Source: Gnetum montanum (Eukaryota > Streptophyta > Gnetopsida > Gnetales > Gnetaceae). From it: DNA of 64,000 bases. Position 1 is the first letter of the stretch. Each line of letters starts with the position of its first letter. Both the position numbers and the translations under genes were made by a program. The DNA is taken from assembly GCA_015680685.1 (NCBI GenBank), contig MNCI01015960.1:65487-129486 (forward strand). Direction: 5' to 3'. The notes under the pieces were generated by a model. The model was given only the letters and a program-made list of their open reading frames with translations, made no database searches and was not told the origin of the DNA. Positions 1 through 11,499 of the stretch are shown here, one piece after another.

Positions 1-259
1 TCTCCTAGATTAGTTAATTTAATATTACTTTCCACTACCTTCAAGAGTAGCATTAGATTAGGAACACATCATACACCTCACTCTAGACTAAACCATACAT
101 GACAAATATAATACTAGTCCAAGTGGGAAGGTAGCAAACTGCGATCTAAGGATAACTGTCTAGGTGCCACAACTAGTCCGTATGCAGAGTTCGACCGGAT
201 CGTGCGTGAAAACACTCATATTCATATGGTTGAGTGTAGGGGTACCTCGCCACTCATCA
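1..259 (+). repeat. Right end of an Athila-type LTR, cut by the window edge
   Basis: The stretch ends in the family terminus CTCATCA and shows the late-LTR landmarks seen in the complete LTRs at 36385-37223 and 60787-61659: ACCATACA, a GACCGGATCGTGCGTG-like block, and ATGGTTGAGTGTAGGGGTACCTC. It is followed directly by mid-gag sequence rather than by a primer binding site. It is therefore read as the right edge of a solo LTR or whole element inserted in the gag of E1, with CTAAG (260-264) as the right-hand target duplication. It differs clearly from E1's own 3' LTR at 10038-10901. Confidence 0.75.
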
Positions 260-1440
260 CTAAGGATCCATCAGATTCAAAGGCTCATTGAGCAAGTGAC
301 CAAAGAGGAAGGAGAGCTGAAAAAATAAGAAAGTGTAGAAGAATATAACAGACATCTCTCTATCTACAAAGGGAGGTAGGTTTCTATGAAAATGAAGAGA
401 AGGCACCACTTCATTAAGTGGTGCAAAGGAAAACCTTGTCGATCTAAGAATATGTTACTGAAATATCAGCTAAGGTTGATAAGATGTGGGACTCTTTAGA
501 TGAGAAGTTCCAAACTACTCTGAAGATTATAAAGGAACATAGAGATCAAGGTGGTAATGGTCATGAGCAAGGGAAGAAGAAGGAGGCTGAAAATGACCAT
601 CACAAAGATAAGGGTAAAGCTGTAGTAGTAGAGGAGGTTACAAATTCTAAATTTGATGATGATGGGTGTGACATCTATTAATACAAACATCTAAAAGGTT
701 TTTGCCTTGTATTGTCATACTTACACGAATCTGGGGTGTATTCATTAAATCCTAGATTGGCAAAATAGCAAGCACCCAAGAGGTTGCCTTATCCACAAGG
801 AAACTATTGACAATAATTCCACCAACAAGCTTACTATCCAAGTGGGGTACCACCTTAACTACAAGAATAGTAATAGTAATGGCAACACCCACAATCATGG
901 GGGATGCCACCTCCAAGGCAACAATACCCTTATCACAAACTTGATCCTTATGGATACTATGTTTAGTAGCCAATCTCTCCACATGACTCTTCTAGTCATG
1001 CTTCCTTTCCATACTACTATTACCCTCCAAAGTACTATAGATCCCCTTCTCCAAGGGGGAAGTGTCCATTACCTTGCTATCCTCCTCAACATCTATCTTC
1101 TACACCACCATCATTAACTCCCCTACCACTTGCTCCATCCATGTAGGGTGAAATACCTACCCAGCCATAGTAAAGAAATGCAACAAGGGTAGTAAACTTA
1201 CAACTAGCTCCTTAGCTGAGTGGTCCTAAACCCAAGCCTCACAAGAGGCCATTCTTCATAACCAATAGCCCCACAAAGCCCTCACCAGTACTTGTGACTC
1301 TTAACCCTACTACTTTAACCTTTGAAATTTCCATTGAGTATCCTTCAAAACAAAGCACTTCCCAGTTGCACATCATCATGTTGACACATGTGGTCATAAA
1401 GTGGATCAAGGCTAGCCATCTTTCCAAGGAGAGATATGAT
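260..1440 (+). pseudogene. E1 gag remnant (capsid C-terminal part and nucleocapsid tail)
   Basis: Gag of an LTR retrotransposon packages element RNA in cytoplasmic particles. The piece starts inside the alpha-helical capsid tail (QIQRLIEQVTKEEGEL), matching E3 at about 38795 and E5 at about 46990. It continues through a charged linker (484-680) to a decayed zinc knuckle around 660-720, where C-D-I-Y replaces CX2C and H-L-K-G-F-C survives. A Pro/Gln/Tyr/Ser-rich tail (about 760-1260) follows. The first half of gag is not here because another insertion lies to the left. Many stops, mostly TAG, interrupt it. Homology to the other gag copies is clear by eye over the whole span. Confidence 0.75.
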
Positions 1441-1920
1441 CCTAGGAGTCATCTTATTTATTTTTAGATTGCCAAGAATGAACCATGTAAGGCTCTTTTA
1501 GATTCAAGTTCTAGAGTTAACTTGATTTTTCAAGAAATGTACAAAGCTTGGAACCTACCTCCATTGAAAAAGAGTAACATCAAATTGGAGCTGGTAGACC
1601 AATCCATCACTGTTCATTTGGGATTGGTTGAAGTCATTGTAACCACCATTTGTGGATCATCCTATCTTACCTACTTCCTACTTATCCATGTGAATAACTA
1701 CAAAGGAAACTTCCCTATCATAATGGAGATAGCATGCCTTACCACCATTGATACTAGCTTGAGGATTCAAGATCTTTCCTTGGAAATGTCCAAGGAAAAT
1801 GAGTTTGGAATGATCAAGAACAAAAGAGTTTCATGTATCACATATAGTGACACAAGGTGCCAGTACATGCAAAGACTGTGGACCATTAAAGGCACATCAA
1901 TTCAACCATGCAATTAGTGT
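1390..1920 (+). pseudogene. E1 aspartic protease remnant
   Basis: Retropepsin-like protease that would cleave the Gag-Pol polyprotein. The catalytic loop reads LLDSSSRVNLIFQEMYKAW, so the Gly of the usual D-S/T-G triad is Ser here (E5 keeps DSGS). The open stretch 1522-1917 (131 codons) carries the rest of the domain, with the flap-distal FPIIM motif and the conserved SKENEFG and CITYSD segments shared with E2, E5 and E2b. One upstream TAG separates it from gag. The missing triad glycine and the stops indicate a dead enzyme. Confidence 0.75.
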
Positions 1921-2340
1921 GCGAAGATAACCAAGATCTAGAGGTGCCTTTTACATAGTAGCCACTAAACAGGAAGGTATATAATGGTTGACTATAGATA
2001 ATGAGTGTAGATTGAAAATATGCATGGAACTAGTTGAGAACCTCACAAGTTCATATGTTAAATGCATGAACAAGTTAATGCAAATTCATCGCCAACTCTC
2101 TGATAAACAAAGCAAAATCAATTAGGGAGAGTTGGATATCCTAGAAACTTTTAAGTAAGAGCCTCTTGAGTTGAAGACTCTACTGGCAATAAGGGAATAT
2201 GCTTTCTTAAACAATGATAAGCTAGTCATTATCAATGCCACACTTGCTTCAATATAGAAGAAGAAATTACTAGAAGTTGTGAACAAATGGCCAACAACCT
2301 TTGCCTAGTCATATCATGAGTTAATAGGAATCGATCTAAG
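1921..2340 (+). pseudogene. E1 protease-RT linker
   Basis: Decayed pol sequence between protease and RT, alignable with E5 (48620-49080) and on the minus strand with E2 (about 18900-19330). It encodes a helical, charged segment with repeated stops. No independent domain is recognised. Confidence 0.5.
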
Positions 2341-3600
2341 GATATACCAACACAAAATTTGTACAAATTGCTCGCTTGAACTTAAAACTCAAGAAAATCA
2401 TTAAGGATAAAATTGAACAACTCCTTAGGGCTAGGTTCTATTACCCCGATGGAGATAGCGAGTGGATTAGCCCATATGTTATTATGCCAAAGAAAGGAGG
2501 AAAGTGGAGAGTATGTATAGACTTTTGAATATTGAATATGGCCACTTACAAAGATCATTTTCGATTGCCATATGTTAACCAAGTGCTAGATACTATTGTG
2601 GGGTATTATTACTAAAGCCTTCTAGAAGGTTATAGTTGCTATTACCAAATCTAGATTGTGCTAGAGGACTAGGCCAAGATAACATTCACAAGTCCTTGGG
2701 GAACTTTTGCATATATAAAAATGCCCTTTGGCCTATGCAATGCTCCTACCACATTCCAACAGTTAATCCTTAACATCTTCCTGGTTAGAAGTCTCCATGG
2801 ATGATAGTTGTACCTACGAGGCTACCTTTAAGCAAGTTGAGAAAGTTCTTCGATGATGTGTGAAGACTAACTTAAGGCTCCATTAGCAACAAATCCATCT
2901 AATAGTCCAAGAGGACATTGTTTTGGGGCATTTAATTTCAAACAAAGGAATTAAGGTAGATTGATAAAAAATAAGGGTCATCCAAAGAATAACTAGATAA
3001 CTAGAGACCATGAAGGATATGAGGTCATTTCTTGGCCACACTAGTTACTATAGGCACTTCATTGAAAACTTCTCAAAGATCACCAAGTTGTTGGTAGAAC
3101 TTACAAAGAAAAATGAACTATTTATCTAAAACAAGGAGTGTGAAAATGCATTCCAATAGTTGAAGTAGAAACTTATAGAAACTTTGATTCTACAAGAACA
3201 AGACTAGTCCAAGCCATTCCACATCATGACGAATGCATCCGATTATGCCTTAGGGATCATGCTTATAGATGTGGATGATTAGCAAAGTCTATATTATATC
3301 CACTATATAAGCAAAATTGTTGTAGGTGCACAACTCCACCACACCACCACTGAAAAGGAGCTTATAGTAGTGGTGTATGCATTAGAGAAATTTAGGCACT
3401 ATGTGCATGGATACAAAATTGTTTTGCACATCGACCATAGTGCCATTCAGTTCTTGATGAGCAAGCCAATGGTGAGCCCCCCTATCATATGATGACTAGT
3501 GATCCTCTAAGAGTTTAACATAATAATGGTTGATCGCAAGGGAACTAAGAATATGGTGGTTGACCACTTGTCTCGATGAAGATGGGATAGCAAAGAGGAT
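2340..3600 (+). pseudogene. E1 reverse transcriptase and RNase H remnant
   Basis: RNA-dependent DNA polymerase with its RNase H. Visible RT landmarks are WISPYVIMPKKGGKWRVCID (about 2460-2525), the Athila-type NMATYKDHF block, a decayed LxGYxxYxQI block, and MPFGLCNAP (about 2720-2747). The catalytic FMDD region near 2800 is frame-disrupted. RNase H follows (about 3190-3590), with TEKEL and FRHYV segments and an ADHLSR-type end decayed to VDHLSR. TAG stops repeatedly sit where E3 or E5 encode Gln, and there are several frameshifts. The domain order matches E3 and E5 throughout. Confidence 0.8.
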
Positions 3601-5030
3601 GAGAGCTCACTGTCTGATCAATTTTCTGATGAACTCCTTTTTGTTGATGTTGTTAATTCTTGAACTCTCAAAGAAACAAACTGGTATGATAACATCCTCT
3701 CCTATCTACTTACTTAAGAGATGTCGTAGGAGTGGGATCATAAGAAGAAATGCCAATTTCTTCATTAGGCCAGACACTTTATGGAGATCAACAAAAATCT
3801 CTGCAAGAGTTATGTAGATGGCCCAGTATGATGGTGTTTCCCTGATGCAAATAAACTTTGAGTTCTCCAAGATGCACATGAAGGTCCTTGTAGGGGCCAT
3901 TATGATGGGAGGTGAATGGTCATTAAGATTCTCATGACAAGGTATTTTTGGCCTATAATCTCTAGGGATGTCCATCACTTCTTCTACTCTTATGATAGAT
4001 TTCAACATGATGAAGGGATGATAGCACGTATGGAAGGACCTCAACAATGGACTCAATCACTAGAGCCTTTCAATCTTTGAAGGATTGACTTTATTTGGTC
4101 CATCAATCCCATGTCAAATGGAAAGTCCTACATCATTAGGGCTATTGACTATTGTACCAAATGGATAAAAGTTGTGGTCATCATTGACTATTCATCATCT
4201 ACGGTGGCTTGGTCTGTACAATAAAATGTTATAAACAAGTTTGGTATGCCATGGGCATTAATTTCAGATAATGGAGCATACTTTACAAGTGTCACTTTTT
4301 AAAAGCTGATGCAACACTTGGGGTTGAACATAAATTAACAACTCCATACCACCACTAAGCCAACAATCAAGCCGAAGTTACCAATAGGGAAATTACCAAA
4401 ATACTAACATGCACAATTAGTAAATATAGGAGGGAGTAAAGTAATAAACTCAATAATGCTCTTTGGGCTTATCATTTAACATGTAAACTTCCTATTAGTT
4501 ACTCTCCCTATGAGTTAGTGTATAGGAAACTTCCAACTCTTCCCATTCAATCTAAGCTTTGTACACTTTCAATAGCTTGTGCCCTTGAGTTAGGCCTAAG
4601 TCTAGCCTAAAGAGAAAGACTAATAAATCTCAACAAGCTAGACAAGAATAGATTAGTGGCCTTGTCATTGAATGAAGTGCATAAGGCACATAATAAGCAA
4701 TGCCATGACCTTAGAATAAGAAAAGTAAAGTTTCAACTAGAAGATAAGGTGCTCTACTAGAACCCCTTGCATGTACCTCAACATACCAAATTTTAAATGC
4801 CATGGGAGGGTCCTTACATCATGTATGAAACTTTCCCATCTAGGGCCATGATGATATACCATCCTGACAACCCAAGTAAGAAATTGTTTATCAACACCCA
4901 ACAACTTAAACCTTTCCTTAAACTAAAGCCAACTAGTGAAAATAATGCATCAACTGATGATCAAGCCTGCTCAATCTTTTGGATTTTCTCCTTCCAACTC
5001 AATCATGGGAGAGATGGTCGTCCATGTTGA
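3600..5030 (+). pseudogene. E1 integrase remnant with C-terminal GPY/F-like module
   Basis: Integrase inserts the element cDNA. The N-terminal zinc-binding part is scrambled around 3690-4010. The core includes IDFIW (first Asp, about 4087), SDNGAYF (second Asp, about 4267), and QAEVTNREI, which keeps the catalytic Glu that E3 has lost (about 4368-4390). The C-terminal part 4797-5030 contains WEGPYIMYETFPSRAMMI, a GPY/F-like module. No chromodomain follows. Stops and frame changes make it non-functional. Confidence 0.75.
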
Positions 5031-6122
5031 TATTCTATGAAGTTACTTAGGTTTTTCAACTTTTTTTTTACATAGTTTTTCATATGCTTTCCATTTTCTT
5101 GAATATTTTACAATATTTTTTGTATTTTGGGTTATTTATATTTTTCTTACATGTCTTATTTTTCTTTATTATTGTCATTAGGACTTTGGTGTCAAATGCA
5201 ACTACTAATTGTTAGAAGATTAATTGAATTATATTGTTTAAATTGATTACTTAATGACTAGATTTCATCATTGAATTTTGACATTAGTTAATGGGACATT
5301 GGTTTTCTCATGGTACTAGGTAATGAGCTCATGACATTCATCCATTCCACTAAAGCCTTCATAATGTTTCTTTTGTTCTGGAAGTAGGGAGACCTTTTTA
5401 ATAATAGCTTTGAATAACCTTATGATCTTGGTGCTCCTATACTTAGAATGAATTAAGTGGAATTGGCAAGGGTGTGGCTTCAAGGGATTTGTCACCTTTT
5501 GTACTTGTTTATCAACTAAGTTTTTCAAGTATTCTCATCAATTCCTCATCATTCCTACTGTCAACCAACAACAAAAAGTAGTGTCTTTGCATGGTGTGGT
5601 TCTCATGAAAAAAATGGAAATTCAAAGCACACTCCTTAGATCAAATAATGGGCTACAAGCACTAATTATGGGACTAGAAAAACATGTTGAACATGCCTAA
5701 AGACATCCCTCTAACTAAGGCTCTCTTTACATCTTGCTTCTCTTTTCTTCTTTATTTGGAATGGTGAGTGATTATTGTGGTATCTGTGAACCCTGGGAGG
5801 TCAAATGATCTCAACATGCTAATGCAAAGCCACTAGAAGTGGATGGTCTTCATTCCACCTATTGATGTGGCATTTCCACGATCACCTTAAGCACAAACTT
5901 TGTACGAACCTCATGTGAATGGACTAGGAAATTCCATTCCATTATCTCTCTCTCTTTCCATCACTTCAATTCATTTACCATCTCACTTCCTATTGTTATG
6001 CTTCATCAATGTGTCCATTTGGTTGTGTCTCAATTCTTTGGTGGTATCTTAAGTGATTTGATTTTTAATGATCCATAGCCATTCAACATCCTTGGGGTCC
6101 ATGGACTCCTTCATATGAAGAC

Positions 6123-6173
6123 ATGCAAGGGCATTAAGAGCATGAGCTTGCTATGGGGAGGGTCCACTTGCAT
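6123..6173 (+). ncRNA. Conserved 51-nt hairpin motif, E1 copy
   Basis: The outer arms ATGCAAG and CTTGCAT pair perfectly over 7 bp. Inside, AGC and GCT close a small ATGA loop. The 3' side carries TGGGGAGGGTCCA, nearly invariant among elements. The motif is exactly 51 nt in E1, E2, E2b and E4, with compensatory changes in both helices. Function unknown; a packaging, dimerisation, export or splicing element are possibilities. Confidence 0.65.
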
Positions 6174-6944
6174 ATTCCTTAGCTTTGATGATTAATTTTC
6201 CTATCCCTTAGTTATTTCATGCTCAAACCTACTATTTTTCACCATGAAACATCTAGTTTTATGCTCCTTGATATTCATCTCCAACAAAATCTCCTTTCCT
6301 AGCTACATGCCAAGCCATCTTCAATGTTTTGTCCTTAATCTAGACTATTCTGACTTCCTCTAGATCCTAATTTCATGGCAAAACTCTCTTTCTTTCCTTA
6401 GTTTTTTCAATGTGAAAATTTTTGTTTTTGGTTGTGTCAATTCATCCTTGTCAATGTAGTCCAATGCATTGATGCATCCCAGTCAATGCAATTGAAAAAT
6501 AGTATAAATATGCAATGGGACTTAGCCATAATTTCACATTTGCATCATAACACTTGGGGAGTTTTTGCAATTTTTAGAGCCCAAAGCCTTACCAAGATCA
6601 TAACTTCCTAACTGCTTGTTCAATTCTACTTGTTCTTTGACCCTTGAGCTACTGGAGATGAGCTTTACATTGTGGGGGTTACAAACCTATGGTTTATAAT
6701 GGAGAATTTTTTGGAAATTTTCTAACCTCCAAATGGTTTAATTAATAAAATAATACTAAATATCACCAATCTACATAAGTTAAACCTCACCAACAAACTT
6801 GGGTATTCATTGGAATAAATAATAGTAAATTAATATTAAAATAATCAATCTAACATGATTACAAATTAACCTAAGTGTAACTAGTCCAAATGGGGAAAGG
6901 TATCAAAGTATTGAACATTTCACATAAGATCCAGATCCTTGGCT

Positions 6945-6960
6945 ATGTTTATGATCAAAG
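6945..6960 (+). promoter_or_regulatory. Candidate splice acceptor before the E1 3' ORF
   Basis: The segment TATGTTTATGATCAAAG ends in AG immediately before ATG at 6961. E4 (60169), E2b (21315, minus) and E2 (14259, minus) have TGTGATTATAG, TTGATTGTAG and TGTGATCATAG at the same place. Conservation of the -AG/start junction suggests a spliced subgenomic RNA. The E1 copy (CAAG) is the weakest. Confidence 0.5.
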
Positions 6961-9855
6961 ATGATACCAAAGAGACCACAAGGATAAGGACCATCCCAAC
7001 CATGGGAGAAGAAGCCTAGAGGGGGAAGGGGCTAGTAGTTCTAAGAAGGTGAGGCAAAGACACATGCCATAGGACCTCTTCTAGAGGAGCCCAAAGTAGA
7101 ATTTATTTGTTAGATTCCCATTGTAGAAACAAGCCAATCAAGGCAAGATGAGGTGCCAAGGCCAAGCCCAAATTTGGAGATTACTTTGACCAAAGCTTAC
7201 CTTGAGCGAATCTTCTCTAAGAAAGTTCAAAGTTCTATTCTTGAGAAACTCAACTTTGGCCCCTTCTTGGACCTAACACCAAAGGAGGTTAAGACACAAC
7301 TGTAAGAACCTCCCATGTGCCTATCCTTACTTTTAGTGGAGAGTAGTACATGGAAGAAACTTATCTTTTCTAGAATAACTGAAAGGCAAATGCTACAATA
7401 AAAATTAAAGACATTAGCATGTTCTATTCAGTTGAGGCCATTACAAAGGCCCTCAAATTGCTTAACACTAGTGCAACACTAGTAGAAATTTCCACACAAG
7501 TAGACCTAGAAGTTAAAAAGAAATGGGTTAAATAGTGGTATGGAATGGACTGTAAGGAGTATGGTGCACTCACCAAGGTAGAGAAAGTCTACTTTAAGAT
7601 TGTAGCCTATCACCTGAACCCAACAATGAAGCCAAGTAAGATCACTACCTTCTTTGCCTGTGCATGTGCCTCTCTAAGCGAAAAGTTCCTAGTCAACCTT
7701 CCCCAACTCATCTTCCTAAAGATTGAAAACCATTTGAAAGAGAACGAGCGAGGGAGGAAGCCACTACCCTTTTTGTTCTTGATTAGGAAAAATCTATAAA
7801 AGGGGAGGTATATCTTGTTATGCAAATGACATGCTCTACCATTCTCCTACTACATCTTGGGAGGAAATGATGAAGGGAAAAGCACCTGTCAAGCTACTTG
7901 AAAAGGAGCAACCACCACCACCACCCACTAGAGAAATAACACTAGAGGCTTGTGCAACAATAGACTGCATGAGAAAGCTCTTTGAATAACTCTTGTAGTA
8001 GCAACAAGGAGACCCAATTGGTGGAGAGTCATCAATCTACTGATGAGGGTTGAGTCACCTCATTGAAGTAACCAGCACAATAAGCTAGCTAGAAGAGACT
8101 ACATCATTGTTTTTAACATAACACATGTAGGTGCCTATGAGATTAAATTTGAGCATCCCAGAAGTGATGGTGTCCATCCCTAGACAACAAGAATTCCCAA
8201 AGATCTCTAGGAATGCCACCACTTTCTCAGCAAACCTAGAGGAGGGTAAGGGGATGACTATCCTAGCAATGCAACACCATGAACAAGAAATACCAACAGA
8301 GTTGGTGATTAACAAAGAAGTAAAATATCTCAATGCTCTTGCAATAGTCATGCTAGACCTTGATACACTCATAGATGTGTAGGCTTCCATAGGAGGTAGA
8401 AGCCTAAGTGCATCCCAACATAAGGAAGTGTTGGACCGACTGGTGGGAACTAGGCAACTACTTCTAGAAATCTATGATCTCCTGGAAGGAATCATAGCAA
8501 CCCAATCGAAACTGCTAGAAGTAAATGGTAAGAGCATCATAACAAATGCCTAATTGGAGGCAACCACTAACATAAAATGAAGGTTCACCACTAAGCTTAT
8601 AGAACTAAGATCCCACCTAGATGATCTCACCATTCTCACCCAAATCGTCATGTGGGATGAAGATTTCCTGCAACTTCAAAATTGACTTAAAGAGGCTAAG
8701 AATGCCAAAGATATTGTGATCTTTAACACATCCTTATTGGAGGATCTTGCCTTCAACACTAATAAGGACTTGACAAAAGTCCACAAGGAGAACCTAATCT
8801 TGACTAGGGATATCCATCACCTACGCAATGTCGAGGAGCAAAAAGACTAGATCGTTGAATTTTTGAGATAGCAATAGGAGCAGCTCACCAAGGTGAACAT
8901 GGACTTGAGGAGGTTGGCAGCTGAGAATAAAACTTTGTTAATGGATGAAGTTTAGGAACTTCACCAAAAAATGTTCATTGAGGTTGCCTCCTAGAAAAAA
9001 TAGGCTTTGAAGTTTGAATGTGTGAAAAATCACTACAAGGACCAAGTTGGGCTCCTCAAGGAGGTAAACAAGAAAGAGATTCAACTAGCCAAGGCAAAAA
9101 TGAACAAGGTTTTGCAGAAACTTTAATAGAGAGGCAATGTATGGAAGCCAATCTTTGATAAAATAAATGCCTACAATAAAGCAAAGATCTACCTAAAGGA
9201 GTTACAAGTTGAAGAAATGATAGAATACATGGAGTTTGCCAACATCCAATATGTAAACTTGGCGATGTTGACAACTGGAAGGCCAAGGTCAGAGTTAGAG
9301 AAGAAAGTGACCAGCTTGTATCTCCTCTATGAGGCTTAGTTCAAGCATCACAAGGACATCAAGTAGAAGCTATAAATAGGTAATGCAAAGCTTGAAGTTT
9401 TCAAGAGTTAGTTTACTAACCAATGATCAATTACTGAGAAACTATCCAGAAGAATGAATGACTATCATGAACTACATAATCTTGTAAAGATGTTTAACAT
9501 TGAATGTAAACAATTTGCAGCATGGTTTGTGAATGTGAAGGAGTTATTCCCAAAAATGCTCTATTCATGGGATGTCCCCATACTAGCCCACATTAGTGAA
9601 GCCACGTGAACTATGTATGACCCATGGAGTAAGGAGAAGAAGATGAAGGCATTACTGGATGACTTTCACCTTTCACCAAAAGCAAAAACTATAGTAGGAC
9701 ATTCACAACCATAACCTTAGCCTCAACCACCGCCACCATGAGTGCCGAAAGCTAGAGAAGATCCTTTGATACCCTAAGAGCCTTCACCTCTTGGCACTAT
9801 TTAATCTTCTCTTCATCTTCAATCACCAAAGGATTCTAGTTATTCATTTTTGTAG
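6961..9855 (+). pseudogene. E1 post-pol 3' ORF: long coiled-coil protein of unknown function
   Basis: A degraded reading frame of about 960 codons between pol and the 3' LTR. It starts ATGATACCAAAGAGACC (M-I-P-K-R-P), followed by a GPSQP-like basic segment. The first ~400 codons look globular; one open piece (7545-7799) includes FKIVAYHLNPTMKPSKITTF, whose spacing recalls the plant Transposase_32-type domain of Athila-like ORFs (weak, from memory). From about 8400 to 9450 it is rich in Leu/Lys/Glu heptads, a probable coiled coil. It ends in a Pro/Gln-rich tail near 9720. A homologous copy lies on the minus strand in E2. No signal peptide or membrane segment is evident, so an envelope role is not supported. 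Confidence 0.6.
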
Positions 9856-10025
9856 GGGTGTTCAATTTTTTTTTCTTAAACATCCATTTTTACACTTATT
9901 TTCATTTCATACAATCTATTACTTAGAATTAGTTATCAAAGTTAGTTAGTCCATGATTCCATACCTTTCCAATTTTGTTAGAAACTTGATCCTCTTCTTT
10001 TCACTTGAGGACGAGTTTTCAATCG

Positions 10026-10037
10026 GTCGTGGGGATA
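10026..10037 (+). promoter_or_regulatory. E1 polypurine tract
   Basis: GTCGTGGGGATA directly precedes the 3' LTR start TGATGA. The wider context GACGAGTTTTCAATCG is shared with E3, E4 and E2. It would prime plus-strand DNA synthesis. Confidence 0.8.
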
Positions 10038-10901
10038 TGATGAATTACTCGATGGGTTATGTTGATGGGCATGTGTTGACGCAACCCATTGATGCAACCT
10101 CATCGACACATGGTAAGATGAGTTAAAGTAGATTCATCAACGCAATGTCTCTCTTTGCATATATAAATATGCACACCCACCTCATTTATGGCACATTAAG
10201 TCCATAGCATAGCTAAAGTCTTGTAGTTTTATAAGCCTAGAGTTAGAATAATTTTTGAGTGCCTATAGTAGGATTTTAAGGATTGTACAGTTCTTTATTT
10301 GAGCATCTTATGCCTGAACACATGGATTTGACTAGCAATAAAAATGAGGTTCTTGACATTCCTTACGGCACTTAATAGATTAATGTTTCCTTTTGTGCAC
10401 TTTATTACTTATGCATTTTTACATTAATATATTTAATTAATAAATCTATTTAATAATAATGCATAAGTACAATCACTTCAAACATGCCTCTTAACACTTG
10501 GTAATCCCAGTATTGGCTATTTGGCACACCCAGCAATAGCCACTTTGTAACTTAGTAGCATTAGAACAAGTTCCACATGCAAATGAAAAGTGGACTCTAA
10601 TGCTTATGTTAGGATAGCTATATTAAGGCACTAGATAGTTAAGTAGTTAATCTTTAATTAATTCTCTTATTTTTCATTTAGATTAAATAAAATATAAATA
10701 TAAATCATGTGCCTTAGCTTACACTTAACCATACACTTGCACTTACACAAGTGAAGCCAAGAAGACAACGCTCATGTCTCTAAGTCATTATCTTTGCTCA
10801 TCAATGCATTTAAAAACTAAAATCCATGGAATTTGACCAGATCACTAGTGCAATGCTTGTGATTTGTATGGTTGGGCATAAGGACTACTCACTACTCATC
10901 A
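10038..10901 (+). repeat. E1 3' LTR (864 bp)
   Basis: The LTR starts TGATGA after the polypurine tract and ends CTCATCA. U3 begins with repeated TGATG/GCAACCC words (about 10045-10120), then a TATA box (TATAAATAT, 10162-10170). Later landmarks include AACACTTGGTAATCCCAGT (about 10493) and GAAGACAACG (about 10759). The right flank is ATTAC (10902-10906) and continues into E2's LTR in the opposite orientation. Confidence 0.85.
10162..10170 (+). promoter_or_regulatory. TATA box in E1 3' LTR
   Basis: TATAAATAT lies about 125 bp into the LTR, at the same relative place as TATAAATAA in E3 and E4, just downstream of the U3 repeat words. Confidence 0.6.
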
Positions 10902-11291
10902 ATTACTAAAGGTATTAATTAATTAAGATAAGAATTTAAAGTGCATTGATAACAAAGTACAAGTAAGAAATGTTAATCTATTCCAAGTGTTGCAATGAAT
11001 GTCAAGAATCTTATCTTTATTACTAGTCACATCAACATGTTTGGGTACATAATGCTCAAATAAAGATCTATACAATTATTTTAGTTAATACTATGGGCAC
11101 TCAAAAAATATTCTAACTCTAGGAAAAACAGACTGCAAGAGCTCTACCACACTACTAACTTAACGTGCCATAAATGTACTAGTTACACACATTTATATAA
11201 GCTTCATTTGACTCTATTGATGAATTTGCATTGATGCATTTGACTATGCATCAACGGGGCTACATTAACACAACTAATTAACAACAATACA
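10902..11291 (-). repeat. E2 3' LTR, first ~390 bp (U3/R), cut by E1
   Basis: On the minus strand it starts TGTATTGTTG after a purine tract, has a TATA box (TATATAAA, complement of 11192-11199) and the GTGCCCATAGTA and ACATTCATTGCAACACTTGG blocks shared with E1's LTR. It stops at 10902 where E1's LTR ends. The remainder should lie on the other side of E1, left of the window. Confidence 0.75.
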
Positions 11292-11306
11292 TAAGACTCC
11301 CACAAA
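11292..11306 (-). promoter_or_regulatory. E2 polypurine tract (degraded)
   Basis: The minus strand reads TTTGTGGGAGTCTTA before TGTATTG, preceded by GATGAGTTTTCACTCA. This matches the context of the E1 and E3 tracts. Confidence 0.65.
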
Positions 11307-11499
11307 TGAGTGAAAACTCATCATTGAGTGAACAAAAGTAGAATTGAGCTTTTTATAAAATTAGAAAGTTATGGAATTATTAACTAACTCTAAGTGCCAA
11401 ATTGTATGAAATTATGAAAATTAGTATCTACAACAATAAAATTAAACATTCTTATAAAAATGACAACAAGATTCCTTAGCTTATCAAAGATGAGGCAAA

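Larger units (their letters stand above)
5031..6960 (+). other. E1 long 3' spacer between pol and the 3' ORF
   Basis: Non-coding. It begins with a purine motif (GGGAGAGATGG, about 5007) and a U-rich tract (about 5055-5190). Blocks shared with E3 follow (TTTGCATGGTGTGGTTCTCA at about 5585, matching about 43175), then the 51-nt hairpin at 6123-6173. A stretch shared with the minus strand of E2 (6500-6860 against 14340-14690) leads to the splice-acceptor-like site at 6945-6960. The position and conservation suggest an intron-like or untranslated region removed to express the 3' ORF; this is inference. Confidence 0.6.
260..10901 (+). mobile_element. Element E1: Athila-type Ty3/gypsy LTR retrotransposon, 5' part outside the window
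   Basis: Order seen: gag C-terminal half, protease, RT, RNase H, integrase, 3' spacer, an additional long ORF, polypurine tract, 3' LTR. The missing 5' LTR and gag start must lie left of the window, beyond the insertion whose LTR ends at 259. The right end at 10901 abuts a piece of E2's 3' LTR in opposite orientation, so E1 integrated into that LTR. Family placement rests on the FGLCNAP-type RT, the gag zinc-knuckle context, the single-file PR-RT-RH-INT order without a chromodomain, and the post-pol ORF. All coding parts contain stops. Confidence 0.8.

Noticed and set aside
1-259. 5' LTR of E1
   Set aside because: No primer site or leader follows; the next bases are mid-gag, and the sequence is a different LTR subfamily from 10038-10901.
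6961-9855. Envelope gene
   Set aside because: The position fits env-like ORFs, but no signal peptide, transmembrane span or glycoprotein pattern is visible. It is dominated by a coiled coil.
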